A DNA stretch of 64,000 nucleotides from Erpobdella octoculata (Eukaryota; Annelida; Clitellata; Hirudinida; Erpobdellidae): NCBI GenBank assembly GCA_963978895.1, contig OZ022242.1, forward strand, positions 35,679,352-35,743,351, given 5' to 3'. The position numbers and the translations under genes were made by a program. The notes below the pieces were generated by a model. That model did no database searches and was not told the DNA's origin. It was given only the letters and a program-made list of their open reading frames with translations. Position 1 is the stretch's first letter, and every line of letters starts with the position of its first letter. Positions 11,447-22,883 of this stretch are shown in pieces.

Positions 11447-12344
11447 GGGATCATCGCAACTGATCCCAGGACAACTGATCCCAGGACTACTGATCCCAGG
11501 ACTACTGATCCCAGGACAACTGATCCCAGGACAACTGATCCCGGGACAACTGATCCCACGGACAACTGATCCCACGGACAACTGATCCCATGGACAACTG
11601 ATCCCATAGACAACTGATCCCATATCTGCATCATTTTATATTTCACTGTTTCTGCAATCAATAAACTGATATTAACATACATAATTTCCGATTTCTGTTT
11701 GTATGTACGAATGTATGTGTATGTATGTATGTATGTATGTATGTATGTATGTATGTGTGAGTATGTTTGGATGCTGTAGTGATGGTCCTAGTCATGGACT
11801 CCTAAATAAGCCGATAAGAATTAATGTTGGAGTGTCTTCATTAATTCATATCTTCGAAAAAAACAACTTCTGAAATGAGCTAAACTCTATTATTTTTGGA
11901 TTGGCACGTTCCATTTCTCATTATGAACTTCACGCAGAAAGGGGTGAAACGATGAAAAGTAAAAAAGTAATACAAACTTGTCAATTTCATTTCGACTGTG
12001 TATCGTGCCCTCGTGCGCTTATACTAAATATTATTTCTCCGTTTACTAATTGAAGTAGCCAGTATCATTATCACCACCACCGTTATCGTATGCAGCCAGC
12101 CATCGTAAGCTGGCTACGTAAGCTGGCTACGTAAACTAAGCATCATCACCACCATTGTCGTCAAAAAATGAGTTAAAAAATGAGTTGCTTATGTCTATGG
12201 GATCAGTTGTCTATGGGATCAGTTGTCCATGGGATCAGTTGTGCGTGGGATCATTTGTCCGTGGGATCAGTTGTCCGTGGGATCAGTTGTACTGGGATCA
12301 GTTGTCCTGGGATCAGTTGTCCTGGGATCAGTAGGCACTAACCC
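11447..12344. mobile_element. foldback-type element with inverted minisatellite arms
   Basis: The element (898 bp) is flanked by the perfect 10-bp duplication GAACGGCATT at 11437-11446 and 12345-12354. The left arm (to about 11628) is an array of about ten units of 15-17 bp based on GGACAACTGATCCCA. The right arm (from about 12193) is the same array in inverted orientation. The outer ends match as GGGATCATCGCAACTGATCC and GGGTTAGTGCCTACTGATCC. The middle holds an ATGT tetranucleotide tract and simple sequence but no gene. Foldback elements and 9-11-bp duplications are typical of the Mutator superfamily, so that is my suggested class. Confidence 0.85.
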
Positions 12345-12354
12345 GAACGGCATT

Positions 12355-13574
12355 AAACTTTAAACGCACGAATTTTTCTATGATACGAAGATTAGGACTG
12401 TTACGACGATATTGTTCGAAAAATGTTTTTAAAAATACTTTAGTTACTCCGATTGTTAAAGGAATTATTAGAATAATTTGTGTTTTATTATTTTTTAAGC
12501 AGAAAAACCCGAAGCAAAGTAAACAAAAGAAAAACTCGCTGGCCGCCAACAACGGCGCCATTTTAATATTACCACCTACAATTATTCGTTAACTCTTGCG
12601 AGATGAGATAACCACCATGAAACTAAACCAATAATAAGTTTATGCATGCAACAGTTTTTGTTGACAATTAACTGTCGCTAACAAAATACAGTGTAATGGT
12701 GCTTTAACCATAGCAACTATGTGATTTCAGGCCACCTCAACTATCGAATTAACAGCACCCAGTTATGAGACCAGGGAGCTATCTCGATTTGTAGGCACGA
12801 TAATGGGCGCCGTCAAATCGGCTGAAGCTGCATTAGCAGAAGCATAAACTGCGATTTTATAAAATTATCACTCTGTACGACAAAAAATCTAATTTTCTCG
12901 TCAAAACAACGCCGTCGCACATCCGAGCTAAAATGAGACACGTTATAATAGTTCGAGCCACCACTACGAAGGAACGACACAGGACACGTTAACATGTGTT
13001 TAATAGTGTATATATTTCTAAGTTCACATCAATCTCAATCTCACCTGCATCAGAATCAAGTAAATAATATCGCTTCAATAAACTCTAAATCGAGAAAAAA
13101 AACCATCTCAGATACAAAACATGCGAGAAGGCACGACGTTTGATTTCACGCCAAAAGAGAAACCGTGCGAGTAAGAACTCAATAAAATCTGTACATTTAA
13201 AGAAAAGACAACGAATGCTAGCCTATCGATTATTAAAAAGTCCTGAAAAACATAGACAGAGTTGCAAAGGTTGTCAACCAACATCAGTGTTTAGAGACTA
13301 GTCACTTAAGTGAGTAGGATCACAAGAAATAAAAAGGATATAAAATATAAAAATAATCAAAATGTGTATATATATATATATATATATATATGAACTAGCA
13401 TCAAAAGACTGAAAAATCAATAGTGTTTATTTTTAAAAAAAAATAAAAAAAAAATTCAGCAGCATCAAAATGTTAATTCACTCGAAATAAGACAGCAGAT
13501 GGACTTAATGATGAAATAGATTCAGCTGAAAAATCTATAGTGTTTATTTAAAAAAAAAAGATGGAAAAAATTTC
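12355..13574. other. gene-free stretch beside the foldback element
   Basis: 12355-12561 on the minus strand stays open and joins in frame, across the foldback insertion, with the segment just upstream of the LINE. It may therefore be LINE 5' sequence. The rest is AT-rich with a TA tract at about 13368-13391. I see no gene. Confidence 0.4.
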
Positions 13575-14000
13575 GAAATAAGAAAGCAGATGGATTTAAT
13601 AGTCGTCACGACCGATTTTCAGACCCATGTTTCAAGCATGTCATCGTCGCTGTCATTGAGGACTCGTTGGGTCACCTGCTTGTTCAGGAACTTGTCCCAC
13701 AGCTGGCAGACGAACTCGGTGAAGGTCAGGGCGTTGGTGTCGTGACCAATCATCCTCAGCATGAAAATACCGTCCTGCCTCAAGTAAGAAATAAGAAAGC
13801 AGATGGATTTAATAGTCGTCACGACCGATTTTCAGACCCATGTTTCAAGCATGTCATCGTCGCTGTCATTGAGGACTCGTTGGGTCACCTGCTTGTTCAG
13901 GAACTTGTCCCACAGCTGGCAGACGAACTCGGTGAAGGTCAGGGCGTTGGTGTTGTGACCAATCATCCTCAGCATGAAAATACCGTCCTGCCTCAAGTAA
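13575..14000. repeat. 213-bp tandem duplication of the innexin 3' end
   Basis: 13575-13787 and 13788-14000 are near-identical direct copies. I see one substitution, GTCGTG versus GTTGTG. Each encodes the innexin C-terminus from the YLRQDG motif to the stop. 213 bp is 71 codons, but both copies end in the same stop codon, so only the copy joined to the body of the gene (13832 stop) is used. Confidence 0.95.
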
Positions 14001-14541
14001 TCCTCGACGAACTTGACCACCATTTTCCTGTCTGAATCGTTCTTCATCTTGTCCATGAGCTGGAGCTGCTTCTTCACGTACTTGCGGTCGTTCTTCTTGT
14101 GCAGAAAGCGGAACAGCCAGAGGAAGATGGACCAGCCGAGACCGACGCCGACGAAAAGAAGCCAGAACCAAAGGAAGAGATAAATCTTTTCGTAGAACAG
14201 ATTGATCGGAAGGACGCACTTGTGAGCATAATGATGGACGTTTCCGAGGCTTCAGGTCTTGAATTCGCATACGCCGACCCTGGGAAACCATTTGAACTTG
14301 CCCTCGTCCTTACCTCCAGAGAAGAGGGATTTGAATCCAGACATATGGAAGTTTTGCCCGAGGAAATGATTGAGAGCCATGAGTTGGCCAGCGAGGACGA
14401 AAAGCATGAGGAACTTGAACACGATGTAGAGGGCGACCAAATAGTTGCCCTTCTTGCGTCCCCATTTGTTACAACAGAATATATTCTTTAAACTGATTGT
14501 GGAGCTGGTTGGAACGTCACGCTGGGTGTTAGCCACCAGCT
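13832..14541 (-). pseudogene. innexin, C-terminal two thirds, with an in-frame TGA
   Basis: Innexins form gap junctions and pannexin-like channels in protostomes. Reading down from 14541: KKGNYLVALYIVFKFLMLF (third membrane span), the second extracellular loop, FPRVGVCEFKT, then TGA, then SLGNVHHYAHKCVLPINLF, a fourth span (IYLFLWFWLLFVGVGLGW), and a cytoplasmic tail with YLRQDGIFMLRMI and EFVCQLWDKF. The TGA sits where relatives have Arg, as if a CGA codon mutated. Everything else is in frame, so decay is slight, or it is a sequencing error or recoding. The first-loop and second-span region with the YYQW signature is absent from the window, so the gene is incomplete even apart from the stop. 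Confidence 0.85.
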
Positions 14542-15237
14542 AAATACCTGAAATTCATGTAGAAATGTCTTAGTAATCCAGAAACATATAGTTTAGAGAC
14601 TAGACACAATTTTTAAAAGTTTAAATTTCCAGTAACTATCTTATGTTCAATTAATTGTGATTTAGGCTATTTAATATAAATAACTTGAATTTAAAAATAT
14701 TACAACAACCACAAAAAATTTAAAACAAAAACAATCAACAATGAACAAACCCGTCCATCAGCTTGGTGGCATAAGGGATGCCATCAGCTACCTCAGCTTG
14801 ATTGAGATTCATATTGGTATGTGGGAGGGTGTCATCGGCTACCTCAGCTTGATTGAGGATCAACCATTCCGTCGATGCCCCAACCTGACTTATGACTTGA
14901 ATAACTCCACAAAGTTATTGGCAAGTAACAGATGAGAGCTTGGATGAGGAGGATAACCGGAACCCAGTTATAGTACTTTAAACTTCTTCTCCCAGATTCT
15001 CCCTCCTTTAGAATATTGTAGTCAAGGTATTACAAAAACTTACTGAGTAATTTGTGCTTCCTATATACAGCTATTTCAGTCTTAAAACACCTGGGCCCGT
15101 ATTCATGACGAGTCTCTTACAATGACGCAACTCACTTGGGGGGGGGCGAAAAAAGCTAATTTGTGGCAATCGACTAAAATAAACACTGATTTCCTGAGTT
15201 TCAATGTATTTAATTTATATTTGAAACTGAAACTCAG
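14542..15237. other. innexin-flanking spacer with short direct repeats
   Basis: Expected to hold the missing middle exon of innexin, but I find no YYQW-type motif on either strand. 14766-14856 contains two copies of a roughly 27-bp unit with core CTACCTCAGCTTGATTGAG. The segment 15035-15090 resembles one at 20625-20685, marking a dispersed repeat. Confidence 0.5.
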
Positions 15238-15449
15238 CTTAGGTCGGCATACTCCCTGTTGTTTGGGGTGAATTCTGCAGGGTACCAGCACGCGATATTG
15301 TCACCGACGAACAGGTTGCTTGTGATAATGAAAGCAGACGTGATGAACAGACAAGTGGTTGTTCTGTCAACTAATTCGTCAAAAAACTCAGTATCTCTCC
15401 TTTTTCTGAATTCGGGAAGCTTTCCATAAACACCATATACAATCTTTGA
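15238..15449 (-). pseudogene. innexin N-terminal exon, second (decayed) copy
   Basis: The frame reads YGVYGKLPEFRKRRDTEFFD, the first membrane span (CLFITSAFIITSNLFVGD) and CWYPAEFTPNNREYADLS, nearly the same as the exon at 16706-16919. The start Met is lost: the 5' end reads as an acceptor-like AAAG followed by IVYGVYG. After ADLS a TGA follows, where the better copy has a possible splice donor. It is a duplicate N-terminal exon that can no longer start translation alone. Confidence 0.75.
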
Positions 15450-15705
15450 TAAAGAACGCTAGTTAGTTCGAAAGCTCAGATATAATAAATCATTTTTGTT
15501 TAAACTCAAGATTATACTATAAAGGATTTAATTTACATCAAGGAAAGGTACTATACATTTACTCCAATAATCTTGGCTTCTCAAACTCAAAAAATCTTTA
15601 TTACGCCATTATTTCTTGAATTTAAATTAATTCAACTCATTTGAGGAAAACCCCTAAAAACCCGTGCAACTAAATATAACACGTAAATTAAAAAACCCAA
15701 CTAAC

Positions 15706-16053
15706 CATGAAATGGCCTGTTTCGGGGAAGAAACCTTCTCCGTACTCATGAAAAGAGGCTGACATGACACGGTCTGTTTGGTAGAATGCTTGCTCTACAC
15801 CATCGCCGTGGTGTACGTCGATGTCCAAATACAGAACACGTTTATGTGTCCTGTGCAATTTACAAATTGAATTATAAAAGCTTAATAATTTCACAAAAAC
15901 CATAACAGTCATACTTGAGGAGTTCTTGTATCCCAAGCACACAGTCATTAAAAAAGTAAAAGCCGGATGCCTCGGACTTCTTGGCGTGGTGGAGTCCGCC
16001 ACTCCAATTAATCACTATATCTGCTTTCTGCTGATTCAACAACTGTGCACTGC
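15706..16053 (-). pseudogene. histone deacetylase (class I-like) two-exon fragment
   Basis: Exon 16053-15915 encodes [32 protein letters not shown] and up to GIQELL. Exon 15850-15706 encodes [20 protein letters not shown] then [20 protein letters not shown]. The phases join exactly (phase 2) to give [12 protein letters not shown]. The His-His pair of the active site and the Asp-x-His zinc ligands (DIDVHHGDG) are both present, as in HDAC1/2/3. Replacements such as FYFFND for FCYVND and PETGH for PGTGD suggest relaxed constraint. No other deacetylase exons occur on either side. Instead both flanks are innexin exons on the same strand. It looks like a captured gene fragment, though two exons of a split gene model cannot be excluded. 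Confidence 0.8.
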
Positions 16054-16309
16054 CTGCATTGTAATATAACACGTGTAATATAACATCACGATTTAGCACT
16101 GTGTAATACACATTTACGTGTAAATGTAATTTTTTTATTTGATCTTTAAGCCAAGAATCTGGTTTAATTAAATCGCTTGCTCTCCTCTTCCTGGTCGCTT
16201 TCTCATTCGCTCTCCACACGATTCTGGTAACCATCATGACCTCTAAAACTCAGACTTTCTGCTCCAAGTACTTTTACTTTGATATTAAAAAAACTACATT
16301 GAAATGAAA

Positions 16310-16555
16310 TGAGTTTATTAATATAGCGCCAGATAAAGTCAGAGGCGCTTACGAAGGTTCCTTTGGAATAGAAACTTCGAAGAACACGCTATTTTCATAG
16401 ACATGAGAAGTTAACCCTAGATAACGCTGAGTTGACGTGAGCACATGCGAGTTAGTTTTTTGCTCAAGGAAATTACGTGCCTGGATCGGGAATCGAACCC
16501 GGGTCCTACGACTCTCAAAGCCGGTATCTATACCACTAGACCAACACGTCCCACA
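16310..16555 (-). mobile_element. tRNA-derived SINE
   Basis: On the minus strand the 5' end carries a tRNA-like head with box A TGGTCTAGTGG and box B GGTTCGATTCC in the right spacing. The acceptor arm does not pair (ACGTG start against ATCCAGG end), so it is not a working tRNA. About 170 bp of non-tRNA body follows to roughly 16310. Confidence 0.75.
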
Positions 16556-16705
16556 ATTACCTTCGGCTTCTGGTTTTTTAAATTATTTATGTTTTGTTTT
16601 AAATATCATTTACGTTAAAAACCGTTTTCACCAAAATCGGCCGATGACGCTAAACCAATTAATTAAATGTTTGTAATAAACAAACCTATCCATCATAGAG
16701 GTCAC

Positions 16706-16919
16706 AGCTTAGGTCGGCATACTCCCTGTTGTTTGGGGTGAATTCTGTAGGGTACCAGCATGAGATATTGTCACCGACGAACAGGTTGCTTGTTATAATT
16801 AAGGAAGACGTGATGAACAGACACGTGGTTGTTCTGTAAACTAACTCGTCAAAAAACTCAGTATCTCTCCTTTTTCTGAATTCTGGAAGCTTTCCATAAA
16901 TACCAAAAATGTCTTCCAC
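16706..16919 (-). CDS. innexin N-terminal exon
   Basis: The exon starts MEDIFGIYGKLPEFRKRRD and continues through the first membrane span (LFITSSLIITSNLFVGD) into CWYPTEFTPNNREYADLS, the start of the first extracellular loop with its first Cys. A donor GTGACC follows in phase 1 (exon end 16706). Innexins are four-span junction channel proteins of about 350-450 aa. The rest of this one would have to lie at lower coordinates, but the next same-strand exons are deacetylase-like. It is probably part of a recently rearranged innexin cluster. The exon itself looks undamaged. Confidence 0.7.
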
Positions 16920-17369
16920 GGCGCTGATAGTTTAGGTCTTGGGATAGGTAGTCGCATAAAAATTTCAAAATAATTCTTTTTTAATTTCACTAATATTTTT
17001 AAATAAAAGTACAAATTCTGAGTTTGAATATCCCATATAGTGCACATATAAATATAAAGTTATTAAAAGTTTAAAAGTGGGACCACGCATTTCGCTTCCC
17101 ATGCGCCATACATAGCACATTACTTTAGGAATAAAACAGCCAATAATTATTGCCTAGTTTATGTCACATATATAATTAATGCTGACGGACGAAAAACTCG
17201 AATAAAATCAACCATTAGCAAAAGTACAAAAGGAATCTTATTTCACTCACCAGCGGCAGTAAAAACGGACCAAGGACGAAAATATGTAAGTTACTTATAT
17301 ATGATGAAATTCAGGTGCGCCAACATTAACTGTACACCAAAGATATTTAGTTGTTACTATCAATAAAGA

Positions 17370-17515
17370 CAATAAATTATATAAATATTAAAAATTAAAA
17401 TAAATTATATAAATATCAGGAATTAAAATAAATTACTAAAATATTAGGAATTAAAATAAATTACTAAAATATTAAAAATTAAAATAAATTATATAAATAT
17501 TAAAAGTTAAAATAA
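17370..17515. repeat. AT-rich minisatellite, about 31-bp unit
   Basis: Four to five imperfect copies of a unit built on AAATTAAAATAAATTA. The surrounding 17050-18690 stretch holds no gene that I can see. Confidence 0.7.
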
Positions 17516-18129
17516 ATAAAAAGTTAATATGTATTTAGAATGTGCAGTAAATTCTTTGGCGGTGTTAGTGGATAGATAGTGCGTGTTTTGTGTAACTCGT
17601 ATTTATTATTTAGCTTTGAAAATTCTACTTTTTAACGGTACATTGAAACGGGTTGGCAGAATAGGATAGTTTTGAAGATGAAAACAAATTTCTTAGTTAT
17701 TAAAGTATACATCTATAAATGAACTAGCTACTAGCACTCGTATTTGTGTGATCGTTGTGATTTTACGATATTCTGTTGTTATAGGTAGGCATTCAACCAG
17801 AGGCGGCGATTCAGCAAAATCTGGGGGGGTCGAAGATTTTTTAAATTTAACCTAGATAATCTTCTAACTCAAATGGCCAAGCTAATATACACTAATATGT
17901 TGTATTTTCATGTAAAACATCATATTAATTTAGAAAAATCAGTATACAAAAATATTAACTTTTATTTAATATTGAACGCAGACAAAAAACGTTTACATTA
18001 TGAATGTAACAAAGGGTATATAAAAGATTGAAAAATATTAGCAGAGATATATGATATAAATAACTAGATATAATTGAAAATGTATGAAAAATACTAATCT
18101 AAGAACTCAATCGTGAGTGAGCTAATAAA

Positions 18130-18205
18130 GATATTTTTTAAAATGCTTTTATTTAACTTCACTCGTCCCTCTGTTTGTCTGTGGTTATCAAATCTTGTCA
18201 ATATC
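18130..18205. repeat. dispersed repeat, copy 1
   Basis: This segment matches 23700-23775 in the same orientation (TCTGTTTGTCTG core, then ATCAAATCTTG). It also happens to read as a short acceptor plus DIDKI-stop on the minus strand, which I do not accept as a terminal exon because the repeat copy explains it. Confidence 0.6.
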
Positions 18206-18701
18206 TGAAAATTAAAATATGAAACTATCATCTAAAAAGTACAAATAATTGTGTAAATTAAAAATAATTTTGATAAAACTCACAGCAAATGATTATTGCT
18301 CTTGTCCAACAAATTCAATAAATCAAAACGTTGACTTCTTCAATAAACTTGAAGAAACATTAAAACGCAAAATCTTGTTTATAAGAAACAATTAGAAACT
18401 ACCTCAATAACGATATTGAACCGTCTTATAATAATTAATATAGACAGAAGAAAAACGTACTGTTTCACAGTAAGTTGTTACTTACACAAATTATTTTAAT
18501 AAGGAACGTCTAAAAAATAATGAAAACTATATTTAATAAGCAATGGTAAATTACCATTCCTTAAACTAATTAAAACCTATTTGTGTTTTGCAAAATGAAG
18601 TAAGTTGTAAGTATTTCAATAGTGTATTAAAAATAAATTAGTAACAATAAATTAAGGAAAACTCAAAAAATAATTAAATAAATTATGTTTTGTTTAGTTA
18701 C

Positions 18702-21700
18702 CACTGCAATGTGTGTTAGTTCCGTGTACTTGTGTAAGTCCACTCTTGCAAACACATTGAAAACTTCCAGGAATGTTTCTACAAGTTGTCGTCTGCTGGT
18801 CGCAATTGTCCGTTTTTTGTTCACATTCGTTTACATCTATAAAAACAAATTGTTATTTCAGAAAAAACAGTTATAAATTAAAAATATATTTGTCATTTGT
18901 CACACCTGTACACCTGTTTCTATGTAAAATGTGAAATCCATCTCTGCATAGACATTCGTAACTACCAATTGTGTTTCTGCACGTTGTTGAAAGAGAATCG
19001 CATACATAAGAGACAGTTTTGCATTCGTCAATATCTTGATATAATTTCGAAAAAAACTTGAAAAAATAGTTTAAAAAATAAAATCAAAGAAACCAAATAT
19101 ATCTTACTAAAATAACCGCAATTTTATTATTTAAATGTATTTATTTCATACTAAATCAAGAACCTAACTATAATTTTCAATTAGGTATAATATTTATATT
19201 CTTTTATATTTCTTAAAAATACATATATGAAAAATAAAGCTAAAACGTTTATGAATGTTAACATGATATTGTGATTTTTTTAAACCTATACATAAAAAAC
19301 TGTTATAACTTTTTAATTTAGATAAAGATCCACATGTGTGTTTCTACAGATTATTGCACGTAGGTTATAATTATGTAATTTTTGCTAGTTACATCCCTAT
19401 TTTATTTTCTTTGCGTGTGCCCGTCACAATAACGTTTGATTGGTTACCTACTTTTATTTGATTGTTACAAGGTTGTTATTTCTTACTTGTTCAACCTAGT
19501 GGCGTAGCGTATGGGGGCGGTGGGTGCAGTCCACCCCTGGTAACACTTTCAGGATGCGGCAAAAAAAAAATCTTTTTTAGAAGGTAAATCTTGAAAAAAG
19601 AGCAAAAGTTAAATAGGCTTTAACCTTTCCCCCAGTTATACACAGTTATACACACATAAACACGTCACAGAACACTCAATCATACATTTTTTTCTAAATT
19701 GTCTCAGACAGACACAGACGTTAATCAATCAAACAACAGCCCCCCCTTCATTAGACTACCACTGACTCAATCACAAGGTGAACCATCATAAGCCATCAAT
19801 TGATCATTTTATCTACACACGTCCACGTGCTCGCTCACGCACACCTAAAAAAAGCGTTCTATATGAGTGTTCTGAAAATCTTTCAGTTGAAAAGATCTGA
19901 AGAACTTTTTGACAATTTTTTTAGATCTTCATATGGTTTTATTTCAAAAGAGATCTAAAAGATGTATCGATTGCTATATTTATTCTAATTTAATTTAAAA
20001 TATGTATTTATCTGTTTAAATTGCATTGAAAAATAAAAAAATAACAAATAATTACAAATTACAAAATTGTTCGTGTTATATCAAAAAAAAAACTTCAGGG
20101 CATTGTTGGCTAATGCATTGAAATTCATTTGCTTTTTATTTTTTTGTCAAAAATTACCATTTACGCTCACAATCTGAAAATACTTTTGTTAACTTTACAA
20201 TCTTACATAATAAAATTTTACAACTAACACTTTACAATTAAAACAAACCGTAATTTTTTGTTCAAGTTTTCCATATTAAAAATTCAGTTTATCATTATTT
20301 GCGTTAAGCAGTAGCTAAGAAACGAGTATTTTTCCGTAGATTAAAATTTTTTAAATACTGATTCCAATCAAAAATATCCACTTATGGAAAAATTTTTGCA
20401 GCTGAGATCATTTAAACGTGGAAGTTTTTTGTTTGGATTTTTTTTCTCAAAATTTTGGTTTTAATCGGGCTCGAAAAAAATTGTGTTCCGAACTTTCGAA
20501 AACGCTTTTTAAAAGTTTAAAAATATTTAGAAAGTAACTCCGCCTTGCTTTTGCAAGCCAGTCCCAAGCCTGGAGAAAGGAGGAGGGAAAAGTTAAAAGG
20601 ATCAAATTATGATCCACGACTGGAAGTACTTAGGTGCTTCTTACACACAGCCTTTTCAGTCTTAAAACACTTGGTGTAAAGGACTATAAACAATTATAAA
20701 AAAATATAAAAAAATATTTAGAAAGTATTCGAAATAATCACAACACTTCCGAAAAAGTATCGATTTTGCGAAAGTGTTACGATTCCGAAATGTTTGCTAA
20801 CAGTACCTAAAAGTGAAAAGTTAATTTTTTATTGTTTTCTAACATAATTATTATTTAAAACCATAGTTGGTATGCTGAAACCAAAATAGTATACGTGCAT
20901 ATACCTACACTTCATTTTCAGTTGGCTGACCTGACAATTAGTATCTTATATTAAGAAAGTCATGCTTTTATATATGAAAATTTTATAATATGCTTTATAA
21001 CCTAAGCAGCTGGAAGTAATAGTTTCTTTCATAAACCCTGCTTTACAAACACATCTACGTCGATGACTGTCAAAAAGTTCTTCGGAACAAATTTCATTTT
21101 CTCTACAGTTGTAACAATCTGGTAAAATAAATTACTAGTCATTAATTTCAACTTGTTAATAGAATGAATTTTACTGATGTCTTGTAAAACGGAATTTGCA
21201 AGAACCTAGTTATATTAGTTATACTAATTAATTAATTAAAGCTTAAAACATAAACATGATTTTTCTTACCATAAAGATAAACTTCGAGTTCACAAATGAT
21301 TAAACATTCAACTCTTGGCAGAGTGACGACTAAATATCTACCAGTTGTATTGTCATTGCACGTCACGTTCAATGTTTTAATGTTCAAAGTTTCATTAAGA
21401 TATGAGTTACATAATTGGTATTTTGTAAGATCTTGTGAAATATTTCCTGATGGTTTGTTTTCAGATAAATATACTTGGAAATATCTAATTCTGTCACCTT
21501 TAATGAATTAAAACAAAAAAAATTAATAAGTATCTACAGAACAAAAAATGTTGGATTCAAGCGAACAAATTATAAATGAAATCTATCAACTCTGCATAAC
21601 GTCGTTCAATACAGATTCTCAAAACAGATATTTTCTAGTCATAAAAAGCTCACCAGTGGTTCGAATATGTTTAACATTTAACAGCTTTGAAAATACCGCG

Positions 21701-22883
21701 ATGTTCATTAGTGAAAAAAATTCAGCTCAATCAAAGGAAAGGAAATGGGGTAAAAATCTGTCAATAGATCTCACTATGCCCGCGCACACATATACACATA
21801 CATTTATTTGAAAAAATAAAAAATATAAATAAAACCGAAGTCATATCTGTTAGTCACAACAACTTCTTTAACGTTTCTTCTTTCAATCAAGTCTACAGAT
21901 AACCAGCTATTATTGTAGGTGCAGTCCGTATGAGAACAAATCTGTCCAGCAGTAAAATTGTTATTAAAATATCCATCTACTGCTAAGTAAGCTGGATAAT
22001 CATGATAATGATCCGTGTAGGTTGAACTTTGCTCTGCCTTTTGATTGAAAGCCGCATTCACATCTATAAACCGATTGCCTGTAATAAATTGACTTTTCCA
22101 TTTAATTCAACCTCTAAATGCTTAAAAAATGAATAAAACAAAATCTAACTTAAATCACATTCGTCATTATTGGTAGAGTTTTTATAGCATTCATCAATGC
22201 AATCACTGCTGTTTCTTTTACAAGGAATTGAATTACGACATCTACTGCAGGAAATGTTACAATTTTTTCCACGATATCCAACATCACAAACTAAGACGAT
22301 TTAAATGTTAATTTAGTTTTATTTGTTTTTTAATAAGTTGTCACTGTCATATTATTTATATAAGTAGTTATTCTTATTAATACATTTAGATTGAATATCT
22401 ATAATAATTTAGGTAACTCTTACAAACCTGTATAAATACTGTAAGCATTATTTCCACCGCATGGATCTCTTGTTGAATTTTTACAAAACACTTCACACTC
22501 AAAATCATGTGCTGATTGACTAAATTGATTACCACAATAACATTTGGATCTGTTCTGATATTAAAAGTCAAACGTTAAAACACGTCAGTATATTTTTCAA
22601 AAGTTTTTAGCGTAATCAAGCACACACAAATAATTAATACTTGTAATGCAGCAAAAGTGTAGGATTCTGATTTAGAGCAACAAGTTAAACAATTCTTCGT
22701 ATTCAATGGTTCTTCTATTAAACATTCATTAAAATCTTCCAAAGTTGAAAAACATCCAACATAATGACGCATCAGTTTATTTTCATCAAAAATGACTCCA
22801 GATTGGACAATCGAAAATTTGTTGCATATCCAGCACATTGTAAGGAATAATAAAGTTTGGAAAATAAGAGTTAGGCTCTTCAT
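18702..22883 (-). CDS. secreted or surface WSC-EGF-fucolectin-EGF protein (3' end not found)
   Basis: Eight exons join in consistent phase: 22883-22641, 22554-22428, 22290-22150, 22063-21836, 21497-21270, 21118-21002, 19034-18906 and 18836-18702, giving 449 codons with no stop. Residues 1-30 include a signal peptide ([16 protein letters not shown]). A WSC domain ([12 protein letters not shown] to KCYCGNQFS, about 40-122) is a putative sugar-binding module. A laminin/EGF-like Cys cluster ([18 protein letters not shown]) follows. A fucolectin-type F5/8C lectin domain spans about 171-323 ([38 protein letters not shown]). Then come an EGF domain and two calcium-binding EGF domains opening DIDEC and DVNEC. 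The exon-per-EGF, phase 1-1 structure is typical of metazoan matrix and receptor genes. The last exon(s) below 18700 were not identified, so a membrane span cannot be judged. A glycan-binding surface or matrix role is inferred. Confidence 0.85.
19498..19570. repeat. transposon-end-like fragment
   Basis: AGTGGCGTAGCGTATGGGGG followed by a Gly/Cys-rich style GGTGCAGTCCACCCC is typical of hAT-type termini in animal genomes. No partner end or target duplication was found. It lies in the intron between the EGF exon and the first calcium-binding EGF exon. Confidence 0.3.

Noticed and set aside
13667..14491. Plus-strand ORFs of 122 and 130 aa
   Set aside because: Antisense of the innexin coding sequence. 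Their repeat structure is the 213-bp duplication.
15872..16237. 121-aa single-exon deacetylase-like protein starting at 16237
   Set aside because: The first half is non-homologous. Homology starts exactly at an acceptor at 16053, so the upstream part is intron.
16481..16555. A tRNA gene on the minus strand
   Set aside because: Box A and box B are good but the acceptor stem does not pair and a SINE body follows, so it is a SINE head.
18130..18205. Terminal exon (DIDKI-stop) with AATAAA for the WSC-fucolectin gene
   Set aside because: The same sequence recurs at 23700-23775, so it is a dispersed repeat. Phase fits by chance.
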